Shown here: in pieces, positions 53,407-60,665 of the stretch
Layout: every line of letters starts with the position of its first letter
Numbering within the stretch: the first letter of the stretch is position 1
NCBI RefSeq assembly: GCF_014256275.1
Contig: NZ_JACCFE010000002.1
Location: 3,142,001-3,206,000, forward strand
From: Rhodococcus sp. 4CII
Lineage (GTDB): Bacteria; Actinomycetota; Actinomycetes; Mycobacteriales; Mycobacteriaceae
Direction of reading: 5' to 3'
Length of the DNA stretch: 64,000 nt
Notes under the pieces: generated by a model
What the model was told of the DNA's origin: nothing
The model's input: the letters and a program-made list of their open reading frames with translations, nothing else
Database searches by the model: none
Position numbers and translations under genes: made by a program

Positions 53407-53817
53407 ATGCGCCGCACCCTTGCTCTGACCGCCCTCACCGTCTGCTCCGCGGCGATCCTCACCGCGTGCGGTGGCGACACCGACACCGCAGCATCCGAGA
53501 CGACCTCCGCTTCCGCCTCCGTGGCGGCGCGGACCACCGCTGCGACGGCCCCCGGAAGCCGCGTGTTCGCCGTCGCCGACGACCCGCAGACCGCCGCCGA
53601 CTACCTGACCTACCTGCGCGCGAACGGCCAGACCGTCACCGACGACGACCTGGCGGTGCATCAGGCCGGCGAGATCTGCACTGCGCTCGACGCGGGCAAG
53701 ACCCTCGACCAGGTGCGTGAGGAGTGGGTGCCGATGCTCACCAACGACGGCGTCTACCCGTACATCATCGGCGCGATCACCCGGTACTGCCCCGATCACG
53801 AGAACGTCCTCAACTAG
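53407..53817 (+). CDS. DUF732 family lipoprotein
   Basis: 136 residues: signal peptide MRRTLALTALTVCSAAILTAC (lipobox LTAC), Ser/Thr/Ala linker, and a small helical DUF732 domain (TAADYLTYLRANGQTVTDDDLAVHQAGEICTALDAGKTL, ending ITRYCPDH) with two cysteines that likely form a disulfide. Function unknown; common in mycobacteria. AAAGGAATC lies about ten bases before the ATG. The gene ends TAG-TAG, the second TAG being the first bases of palindrome A3. Confidence 0.85.
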   Translation: MRRTLALTALTVCSAAILTACGGDTDTAASETTSASASVAARTTAATAPGSRVFAVADDPQTAADYLTYLRANGQTVTDDDLAVHQAGEICTALDAGKTLDQVREEWVPMLTNDGVYPYIIGAITRYCPDHENVLN

Positions 53818-53819
53818 TA

Positions 53820-53876
53820 GGCGCTTCGCGCCCGTGCGCCTTTCTGGTTGCTGCCGCTACCAAAAAGGCGCACGGG
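53820..53876. repeat. palindromic repeat family A, copy 3 (right end truncated)
   Basis: Left outer arm GGCGCTTCGCGC and inner arms CCCGTGCGCCTTT / AAAGGCGCACGGG (stem 53831-53876) are present; the matching right outer arm is missing and AATTTATTTCC follows. Same orientation as copy 2. It follows the DUF732 gene directly. Confidence 0.85.
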
Positions 53877-53915
53877 AATTTATTTCCCGAGCGGGTGTTA
53901 CACACCATGAAGTAG

Positions 53916-53927
53916 TTGAAGAATCAA
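53916..53927. promoter_or_regulatory. short inverted repeat upstream of pirin gene
   Basis: TTGA-AGAA-TCAA, 25 bases before the pirin ATG, in a comparatively A+T-rich segment. MarR-type operators have this look, but the arms are only four bases. Confidence 0.3.
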
Positions 53928-53952
53928 TTACCTGAGTACGAGGAGACACCCC

Positions 53953-54918
53953 ATGCCTGCCGTGACGGTCGACAACATCCTTGCCCTGCCGCGTATCGAC
54001 GCACCTGCCCCCGGCGCCGTCGACCGCCCGATCCGGTCGCTCACCACAGCACCGGTCGGATACGAGGGCGAGGGCTTCCCGGTGCGCCGCGCGTTCGCCG
54101 GCATCGACCTGTCCGCCCTCGACCCGTTCATCCACATGGACCAGATGGGTGAGGTCGACTACGCACCCGGCGAACCCAAGGGCACGCCGTGGCATCCGCA
54201 CCGCGGCTTCGAGACCGTCACCTACATGATCGACGGGATCATGGAACACCAGGATTCCAACGGCGGCGGCGGGACCATCGGCGGCGGCGACACGCAGTGG
54301 ATGACCGCGGGTGGCGGCATCCTGCACATCGAGACCCCGCCCGAGCACCTGGTGCTGAGCGGCGGCCTGTTCCACGGCGTCCAACTGTGGGTCAACCTGC
54401 CGCGCGACAACAAGATGGCCGCGCCCCGCTACCAGGACATCACGGGGCAGAAGGTGGCCCTGCTGTCGTCGGCGGACGGCGGCGCTCTCGTTCGCGTGAT
54501 CGCCGGTGACGTCGACGGCCACCATGGTCCCGGGTCCACGTACACGCCGATCAGTCTCGTCCACGCGACGGTCGCGCCGGGCGCGAGCCTGAAGCTGCCG
54601 TGGAACCCCGAATTCAACGCGCTCGCTTACGTTCTCGCGGGCGAGGGACTCGTCGGCCCGGAGCGCAGGCCGATCCGGATGGGCCAGACCGCGGTCTACG
54701 GGCGCGGCGACACCCTGACGATCGCCGCGGCCGACACCCAGGACTCGCGGACCGAGTCGTTCGAGGTATTCGTCCTCGGCGGCAAGCCGATCCGGGAGCC
54801 AGTCGCGATGGCCGGACCGTTCGTCATGAACACCCGGGCCGAGGTGATGCAGGCGTTCGAGGACTTCCAGGCCGGGCGGTTGGGTTCCGTTCCCGCGGCG
54901 CACGAAACGCTGAGCTGA
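53953..54918 (+). CDS. pirin family protein
   Basis: Bicupin, 321 residues. Metal ligands are visible in PWHPHRGFETVTYMIDG (H81, H83) and ILHIETP (H125, E127). N-terminal cupin HMDQMGEVDYAPGEPKGTPWHPHRGFE, then QLWVNLPRDNKMAAPRYQD; C-terminal cupin around LAYVLAGEGLVG. Pirins act as quercetinases or redox-sensitive cofactors; which applies is unknown. ATG with GAGGAG 9 bases upstream. It converges on the small NTF2-like gene; palindrome C2 lies between. Confidence 0.92.
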   Translation: MPAVTVDNILALPRIDAPAPGAVDRPIRSLTTAPVGYEGEGFPVRRAFAGIDLSALDPFIHMDQMGEVDYAPGEPKGTPWHPHRGFETVTYMIDGIMEHQDSNGGGGTIGGGDTQWMTAGGGILHIETPPEHLVLSGGLFHGVQLWVNLPRDNKMAAPRYQDITGQKVALLSSADGGALVRVIAGDVDGHHGPGSTYTPISLVHATVAPGASLKLPWNPEFNALAYVLAGEGLVGPERRPIRMGQTAVYGRGDTLTIAAADTQDSRTESFEVFVLGGKPIREPVAMAGPFVMNTRAEVMQAFEDFQAGRLGSVPAAHETLS

Positions 54919-54920
54919 CG

Positions 54921-54967
54921 CCAGGTGAGTGGCAATGCGTGCCGGAGCACACAGTGCCACTCACGTG
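54921..54967. repeat. palindromic repeat family C, copy 2 (inverted)
   Basis: 47 bases; arms GTGAGTGGCA (54925-54934) and TGCCACTCAC (54955-54964). Its reverse complement aligns with copy 1 over nearly the full length, including GTGCTCCG in the loop. It supplies the TGA of the 54961-55314 gene. Confidence 0.87.
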
Positions 54968-55314
54968 CGGAGGTGGATTCTCGCGTCGATGCGGTGGATT
55001 CGCAGATCGTCCGGGGGAATCCGGAACGTCTCGACAACCCGGACCGTGACGAGGGTGCGGCCGAACAGTCCGGCATCGAGGAGGTAGTCGGCGGTGACGT
55101 CGTCGCCGTCGACCGACCACACGCAGTCGCGGATCGCCCGGATCAGCCGGTACTGGGGGCCGCCGGACAGGCTTCGGCGCAGGTGATTTCCGGAGAATGC
55201 CGTCTTCAGGCCCACCTCGTACCGGACCGCCCGCGGTTCGATGGGCACCGCGTTTCCGTCGTGGCTGAGCAACGCGTCCAGGTAGGCCCGGGCGACATCG
55301 ACCTGTGTGTTCAT
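54961..55314 (-). CDS. small NTF2-like/DUF8021-like protein
   Basis: 117 residues. Pattern NTQVDVARAYLDALLSHDGNAVPIEPRAVRYEVGLKTAFSGNHLRRSLSGGPQYRLIRAIRDC at the N-terminus, followed by strands DGDDVTADYLLDAG and TLVTVRVVETFRIPPDDLRIHRIDARIHLR. A cone-shaped alpha/beta fold is likely; the family name is tentative and the role unknown. ATG one base after the stop of the lipoprotein gene upstream, thus translationally linked. Confidence 0.75.
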   Translation of the reverse strand: MNTQVDVARAYLDALLSHDGNAVPIEPRAVRYEVGLKTAFSGNHLRRSLSGGPQYRLIRAIRDCVWSVDGDDVTADYLLDAGLFGRTLVTVRVVETFRIPPDDLRIHRIDARIHLRT

Positions 55315-55315
55315 G

Positions 55316-56338
55316 TCAGTAGTCGAACATCTCGGCCGACGCGAGCACCAGGGTTTCCGCGTCGCCGCAGCTGGGCGCGGACGCCGCGACCGACGCCGTG
55401 AGCCGATTGCTGCGTTTGTCCCGTTCACCGACCGGGCTCGACGGCAGGTTGGTGTCGAACACGGCACCCGGATAGAAGTAGTAGTGGCACGAGAGCGCGT
55501 CCCGGAAGAAGGTGAACGGCTTGCCGTCGAGTTCGACCGCCTCGGGTCCGCCGATGCGTGGCGGTTCCGGCGACAACGCCAGTTGCACGGACGCGTCGGT
55601 GCCGCCTCGGAGTGTCAGCAGGCATTCGTAGGGGCGGCTGCCCGGCGCGAACGTCTCGATGCCCCGCTCGGACATCTTCTCGACCACGCGGCACGGATCC
55701 TGCTGCGCGAGAGGGATATCCGAGCCTGTTCGGGCCGGGGAACGCAGTCGGTCCGTCACGGATCCGAGCACCGTGCGCGCCTCGGCGCAGTCGTCGCCGG
55801 CGGCGGAATCACCCGTCCCGCCCGCCCCGTCGAGATACGACACATGGCCCCAGCGCGCCGCGACACCGACCTGCGGTCCCGGCACCGTGGGCAGCGAGAA
55901 GTAGAGGGTGCACGTCCCCGGGAGCGCGCCGACCGCGGGCCGCACCTCGATGCCGTCCGTCGCCGTCCCGGCTCCGGTGCGCTCGGTGGGTTCGCGCTCG
56001 CCCACCGTCACCTCCACCCAGACGGGGTTGGCGGGGGTGCCACGCGGAGGCACCAACTCGGCGTGGCACGTCGAGAGGTCGCCGACGAGCCCGAAGGCGG
56101 TGACCTGTCCGAACGACCCCACCAGATCCTCGTCGAGCAGCCCGCACGGCGCGATCCCGCGGGCCGCGGCGGCGACGGCCAGTTCCGCCCGGGTGTGTTC
56201 GCTGACCGGCCTGCCGTAGATCGGCTCACCGACTCCGACGACGCCCGGCGACCCCTCGACCGTGCCGGAACACGCCACCAGGAGTACCACAAAAAGGGCG
56301 ATGACCAGCGGAGATACCACCGTCGCGCTGCGGCCCAC
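55316..56338 (-). CDS. DUF3558-like lipoprotein, paralogue of 2076-3047
   Basis: 340 residues. GTG at 56338 with GAGGAG upstream, followed by signal segment SPLVIALFVVLLVAC (lipobox). Two halves, each opened by a proline-cysteine motif (APCGLLDEDLVGSFG, DPCRVVEKMSERG) with later cysteines (LSTCHAEL, RPYECLLTL). The two-domain plan and motif order match the lipoprotein at 2076-3047. A longer start at 56419 would run into the leuA leader and is rejected. Divergent from leuA. Confidence 0.8.
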   Translation of the reverse strand: MGRSATVVSPLVIALFVVLLVACSGTVEGSPGVVGVGEPIYGRPVSEHTRAELAVAAAARGIAPCGLLDEDLVGSFGQVTAFGLVGDLSTCHAELVPPRGTPANPVWVEVTVGEREPTERTGAGTATDGIEVRPAVGALPGTCTLYFSLPTVPGPQVGVAARWGHVSYLDGAGGTGDSAAGDDCAEARTVLGSVTDRLRSPARTGSDIPLAQQDPCRVVEKMSERGIETFAPGSRPYECLLTLRGGTDASVQLALSPEPPRIGGPEAVELDGKPFTFFRDALSCHYYFYPGAVFDTNLPSSPVGERDKRSNRLTASVAASAPSCGDAETLVLASAEMFDY

Positions 56339-56406
56339 CGGTCTCTCCTCACTCGTACTTCGAACCCCGGCACGCGAACGACGACGCCCGGAGTACAGTG
56401 CTGAGT

Positions 56407-56448
56407 ATGCAGCGCGCACTCCTCCTTGGTTGCCGCGACGGGGTCTGA
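56407..56448 (+). CDS. leuL: leucine leader peptide (leuL)
   Basis: Thirteen residues, MQRALLLGCRDGV, with three consecutive leucine codons CTC CTC CTT and a TGA that lies inside the following terminator hairpin. This is the classical design for attenuation by leucyl-tRNA supply. GGAG is 14 bases upstream; alternatively the transcript may start at or near the ATG (TACAGT at 56393-56398 could be the -10). Confidence 0.75.
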   Translation: MQRALLLGCRDGV

Positions 56449-56478
56449 TCCAGACTGGCTTCCCGTCGCGGGGTTTTT
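56433..56478 (+). terminator. leuA attenuator terminator
   Basis: Perfect 10-base stem CCGCGACGGG / CCCGTCGCGG (56433-56442, 56462-56471); the loop contains its own hairpin GTCTG-ATC-CAGAC. TTTTT follows at 56474-56478, the only canonical rho-independent terminator in the window. Ribosomes stalled at the leucine codons (56419-56427) would sit just before the left arm and could prevent it forming. A small hairpin, GGACT/AGTCC (56503-56517), lies further down. Confidence 0.8.
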
Positions 56479-56541
56479 CGTGCGCCGGTCGACACAGCCG
56501 TTGGACTCAGAAAGTCCACATCGAACCTGGAGATCAATCCC

Positions 56542-58350
56542 ATGTCCCCCGCTGACGCCTTTACCTCCGGAACGCGCACCATCACGCCGCCTTCCAAGCC
56601 TGCTCCCTCCGATCAGCCGGAATGGAACACGCAGAAGAATTCGTCGATGCCGACGTTCCGCTACCGCTCCTTCTCCGAGGAAGTGGAGCCGGTGTCGCTG
56701 CCGGATCGCACGTGGCCCGACAAGGTCATCGACCGCGCCCCGCAGTGGTGCGCCGTCGACCTCCGCGACGGCAATCAGGCGCTGATCGACCCGATGAGCC
56801 CCGCCCGCAAGCGCCGCATGTTCGAACTGCTGGTGCGGATGGGCTACAAGGAGATCGAGGTCGGGTTCCCGTCCGCGAGTCAGACGGACTTCGACTTCGT
56901 CCGCGAGATCATCGAAGACGGAGCGATCCCCGACGACGTCACCATCCAGGTGCTGACGCAGTCCCGGCCGGAGCTGATCAAGCGCACGTTCGAGGCCTGC
57001 GAGGGCGCCAACAAGGTGATCGTCCACTTCTACAATTCGACGTCCATCCTGCAGCGCCGGGTGGTGTTCAAGGCCGAGCGCGACGTAATCAAGAAGATCG
57101 CGACCGACGCGGCGACCCTGGCCCTCGAAGAGGCGAAGAAGTACCCGGACACGCAGTGGCGCTGGGAGTACTCCCCCGAGTCGTACACGGGCACCGAACT
57201 GGAGTACGCCAAGGAGGTGTGCGACGCCGTCACGGAGGTGCTGCAGCCGACGCCGCAGAACCCGGTGATCCTCAACCTGCCCGCCACCGTCGAGATGGCG
57301 ACGCCGAACGTGTACGCCGACTCCATCGAGTGGATGCACCGCAACCTGGCGCGTCGCGACTCGGTCATCCTGTCGCTGCACCCCCACAACGACCGCGGCA
57401 CGGGCGTGGCCGCAGCCGAACTCGGCTACCAGGCCGGCGCCGACCGCATCGAGGGCTGCCTGTTCGGCAACGGTGAGCGCACCGGCAACGTGTGCCTGGT
57501 CACGCTCGGGCTCAACATGTTCACCCGGGGCGTCGACCCGCAGATCGACTTCTCCAACATCGACGAGATCCGCCGCACCGTCGAGTACTGCAACCAGCTG
57601 CCCGTCCACGAGCGTCACCCGTACGGCGGCGACCTCGTGTACACCGCGTTCTCCGGCAGCCACCAGGACGCGATCAACAAGGGCCTCGACGCGATGAAGT
57701 TCGACGCCGACTCCCAGGACGCCGACGTCGACGACATCCTGTGGGCGGTTCCGTACCTGCCGATCGACCCGAAGGACGTGGGCCGCACGTACGAGGCCGT
57801 CATCCGCGTCAACTCGCAGTCCGGCAAGGGCGGCGTCGCGTACATCATGAAGGCCGATCACGGGCTGGTGCTGCCGCGCCGCCTGCAGATCGAGTTCTCG
57901 CAGGCCGTCCAGCGGATCACGGACGGCGAGGGCGGCGAGGTGTCGCCCAAGGAGATGTGGGACGTCTTCCACGAGGAGTACCTGGCGCCGATCACTCCGC
58001 TCGAGCGGATGAAGCAGAAGGTCACGGCGGCCGAGGAGGACGGCGGCACCGACTCCATCACCGCGACGGTGAAGGTGAACGGCAAGGAGCACGAGATCTC
58101 GGGTTCGGGTAACGGCCCGCTCGCCGCGTTCGTCGACGCCCTCGCGACGATCGACTTCGACGTGCGTGTGCTCGACTACTCCGAGCACGCCATGTCGGCC
58201 GGCGACGATGCCCAGGCGGCCGCTTACGTCGAGTGCGCCGTGACCGCTCCCGACGGACGGAACACCGTGGTCTGGGGTGTCGGCATCGCGACGTCGATCA
58301 CCACCGCGTCGCTGCGCGCCGTCGTCTCGGCGGTCAACCGGGCGCACTGA
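56542..58350 (+). CDS. leuA: 2-isopropylmalate synthase
   Basis: Condenses acetyl-CoA with 2-ketoisovalerate, first step of leucine synthesis. 602 residues as in mycobacterial LeuA. Catalytic TIM barrel with DLRDGNQALIDPM, and the HxH metal site in LHPHNDRGTG; SQDADVDDILWAVPYLPIDPKD in the linker; C-terminal leucine-binding regulatory domain from about residue 490 (DSITATVKVNGKEHEISGSGNGPLAAFVDALA). ATG with GGAG 8 bases upstream. Preceded by leader and attenuator, and followed by a terminator hairpin. Confidence 0.98.
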   Translation: MSPADAFTSGTRTITPPSKPAPSDQPEWNTQKNSSMPTFRYRSFSEEVEPVSLPDRTWPDKVIDRAPQWCAVDLRDGNQALIDPMSPARKRRMFELLVRMGYKEIEVGFPSASQTDFDFVREIIEDGAIPDDVTIQVLTQSRPELIKRTFEACEGANKVIVHFYNSTSILQRRVVFKAERDVIKKIATDAATLALEEAKKYPDTQWRWEYSPESYTGTELEYAKEVCDAVTEVLQPTPQNPVILNLPATVEMATPNVYADSIEWMHRNLARRDSVILSLHPHNDRGTGVAAAELGYQAGADRIEGCLFGNGERTGNVCLVTLGLNMFTRGVDPQIDFSNIDEIRRTVEYCNQLPVHERHPYGGDLVYTAFSGSHQDAINKGLDAMKFDADSQDADVDDILWAVPYLPIDPKDVGRTYEAVIRVNSQSGKGGVAYIMKADHGLVLPRRLQIEFSQAVQRITDGEGGEVSPKEMWDVFHEEYLAPITPLERMKQKVTAAEEDGGTDSITATVKVNGKEHEISGSGNGPLAAFVDALATIDFDVRVLDYSEHAMSAGDDAQAAAYVECAVTAPDGRNTVVWGVGIATSITTASLRAVVSAVNRAH

Positions 58351-58365
58351 CCGCTCTCGCTCCCC

Positions 58366-58404
58366 CGCTGCCGCAGGCGCGCACCCCGCGCACCTGCGGC
58401 AGCG
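58366..58404. terminator. terminator hairpin after leuA
   Basis: Perfect 12-base arms CGCTGCCGCAGG and CCTGCGGCAGCG around GCGC..GCGC, 15 bases after the leuA stop; AAAAAGG follows later. Strong stem, no T-run. Confidence 0.75.
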
Positions 58405-58508
58405 TCGTATCCGGCCCGGAAAAAGGCTCCTTCTCCGGCTCCGGGTGACTACCCTGGTAACGGAGTCCACACCGGACCCGAACCGCCTCGGACCCTTCGG
58501 GGGGCGTC

Positions 58509-60248
58509 GTGAATCTGGCAATTCCACAGCATCTCCCGGTCCGTCCGTATCCGGCCCGGCGCCGCCGCAAGGGTGGCTTCTTCTACAAGATGATCACGAC
58601 GACGGACCCCAAGGACCTGGGCATTCTGTACCTGATCACGTCGTTCGCGTTCTTCATGGCCGGTGGCTTGATGGCCCTGCTGATCCGCGGCGAACTCGCG
58701 GTCCCGGGGCTGCAATTCCTGTCGAACGAGCAGTACAACCAGTTGTTCACGATGCACGGCACGATCATGCTGCTGCTGTATGCGACGCCGATCGTGTTCG
58801 GGTTCGCCAACTACATCCTGCCGCTGCAGATCGGCGCCCCCGACGTGGCGTTTCCCCGCCTCAACGCGTTCAGCTACTGGGCGTTCCTGTTCGGCGGCAC
58901 CATCGCGATCGCCGGGTTCATCACGCCGGGTGGCGCCGCGGACTTCGGCTGGACGGCGTACTCGCCGCTGACGAGCACATTGCATTCGCCGGGTGTCGGC
59001 GCCGACCTCTGGATCATGGGGCTGGCACTGTCCGGTCTCGGCACCATCCTCGGCGGCGTCAACATGATCACCACCGTCATCTGCCTGCGCGCCCCGGGCA
59101 TGATCATGTTCCGGATGCCGATCTTCACGTGGAACATCTTCATCACCAGCATCCTCATCCTGGTGGCGTTCCCCATCCTCACTGCAGCGCTGATGGGCCT
59201 GTTCGTCGACCGTCACCTCGGCGCCAACCTTTACGACCCGGCGACGGGTGGTGTGTTGCTGTGGCAGCATCTGTTCTGGTTCTTCGGCCACCCGGAGGTG
59301 TACATCGTCGCGCTGCCGTTCTTCGGCATCGTGTCGGAGATCTTCCCGGTGTTCAGCCGCAAGCCGCTGTTCGGGTACAGCGGTCTCGTCTACGCTACGA
59401 TCGCCATCGCGGCCCTGTCGATCGCGGTGTGGGCGCACCACATGTACGCCACCGGCGCGGTCCTGTTGCCGTTCTTCTCGTTCATGACGTTCCTGATCGC
59501 CGTCCCGACGGGTGTGAAGATCTTCAACTGGATCGGCACCATGTGGAAGGGGCAGCTGACGTTCGAGACGCCCATGCTGTTCTCGCTCGGCTTCCTGATC
59601 ACATTCATCTTCGGCGGCCTCACCGGCGTCATCCTCGCGAGCCCGCCGCTGGACTTCCACGTCACGGACAGCTACTTCGTGATCGCCCACTTCCACTACG
59701 TCCTGTTCGGGACGATCGTGTTCGCCACCTACGCCGGCATCTACTTCTGGTTCCCGAAGATGACCGGGCGAATGCTGGACGAACGGCTCGGCAAGTGGCA
59801 CTTCTGGACCACGTTCACCGGTTTCCACGGCACGTTCCTCGTCCAGCACTGGCTCGGCGCCGAGGGGATGCCCCGTCGCTACGCCGACTACCTGCCCTCG
59901 GACGGGTTCACCGTCCTCAACTCGGTCTCGACGGTGTTCGCGTTCGTCCTGGGCGCGTCGACGGTGCCGTTCGTCTGGAACGTCTTCAAGAGCTACCGGT
60001 ACGGCGAGGTGGTCACGGTGGACGACCCGTGGGGTTTCGGCAACTCGCTCGAGTGGGCAACCAGCTGCCCGCCGCCGCGGCACAACTTCACCGAGTTGCC
60101 GCGCATCCGCTCCGAGCGTCCGGCGTTCGAACTGCACTACCCGCACATGGTCGACCGGATGCACCGCGAAGCGCACGTGGGCGTGCGGGGCGCGGTGGCG
60201 CACGCAACCGAACCGGCGTCCGCGGACCCGAAGGTAAACCGCCAGTAA
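58509..60248 (+). CDS. ctaD: cytochrome c oxidase subunit I
   Basis: Catalytic membrane subunit of the aa3 oxidase, 579 residues, twelve hydrophobic segments. Haem a ligand in FTMHGTIMLL, CuB ligands in WFFGHPEVYIVALP (the cross-linked His-Tyr pair) and AHHMYATG, then the haem a/a3 histidines in YFVIAHFHYVLFG. K-channel GWTAYSPL and D-channel elements present. GTG start with GGGGGG nearby. Single gene; other subunits are not in the window. Confidence 0.97.
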   Translation: MNLAIPQHLPVRPYPARRRRKGGFFYKMITTTDPKDLGILYLITSFAFFMAGGLMALLIRGELAVPGLQFLSNEQYNQLFTMHGTIMLLLYATPIVFGFANYILPLQIGAPDVAFPRLNAFSYWAFLFGGTIAIAGFITPGGAADFGWTAYSPLTSTLHSPGVGADLWIMGLALSGLGTILGGVNMITTVICLRAPGMIMFRMPIFTWNIFITSILILVAFPILTAALMGLFVDRHLGANLYDPATGGVLLWQHLFWFFGHPEVYIVALPFFGIVSEIFPVFSRKPLFGYSGLVYATIAIAALSIAVWAHHMYATGAVLLPFFSFMTFLIAVPTGVKIFNWIGTMWKGQLTFETPMLFSLGFLITFIFGGLTGVILASPPLDFHVTDSYFVIAHFHYVLFGTIVFATYAGIYFWFPKMTGRMLDERLGKWHFWTTFTGFHGTFLVQHWLGAEGMPRRYADYLPSDGFTVLNSVSTVFAFVLGASTVPFVWNVFKSYRYGEVVTVDDPWGFGNSLEWATSCPPPRHNFTELPRIRSERPAFELHYPHMVDRMHREAHVGVRGAVAHATEPASADPKVNRQ

Positions 60249-60665
60249 CTTCTGCGTGAAAGTTCGCTTCCCCGAGAACATCTCGACAAACCGGACGAAA
60301 GCGACTCTGTGACAACGGGTTGCAGACACCTCGTCGGCGGACGCCCAGCTCGACGGAAATTCAGCCTTCTTACTCTCTCGTAGGGTCGACACGCAAGTCC
60401 TTGAAGACTTGACAAGCCGATCGGGGCCTCGCGGAAGTTACGCGCGGGTACAAATTTTCGACGTTATGCTCGCATTCCCCGAGCATCGGTCCTGCAATGA
60501 CGCAGGTTCGACGATCGCGTTCGGGGCGCCCCTGGTGTTAGTTCGAGTGGGTTGTGCAGGGGTGCACGTGTCCGCGAAGGCGGCACCCAGTCCTCGGCGG
60601 ACATGGCCTTGGCCATCGAAACACTCTGCGGATCAATGAGTTTTACGGAAACGGAGCGATAACAG
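60249..60665. other. 417-base intergenic region before the carboxylase gene
   Basis: No credible reading frame. It holds an inverted repeat at 60394-60411, TTGACA at 60410-60415 without a matching -10, and TATGCT at 60465-60470 as a -10 candidate without a good -35. A run of pyrimidine-rich sequence (60365-60380) lies before. GGAG nine bases before the ATG of the next gene is a good ribosome site. Confidence 0.45.
60394..60411. promoter_or_regulatory. inverted repeat in the carboxylase promoter region
   Basis: CAAGTC-CTTGAA-GACTTG, perfect six-base arms; overlaps a TTGACA. Position and form suit an operator controlling the multidomain carboxylase. Regulator unknown. Confidence 0.45.

Noticed and set aside
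56339..56419. Longer N-terminus for the DUF3558-like lipoprotein (start at 56419)
   Set aside because: It would place 27 Arg/Ser-rich residues before the signal peptide and overlap the leucine leader; the GTG at 56338 has a strong GAGGAG site.
56008..58527. 839-codon minus-strand frame opposite leuA
   Set aside because: It would cover the leuA attenuator and leuA itself; Val/Asp/Arg-rich with no recognisable domain.
60409..60639. 76-codon frame in the gap before the carboxylase gene
   Set aside because: Arg/Ser/Pro-rich, no ribosome site and crosses the likely promoter region.
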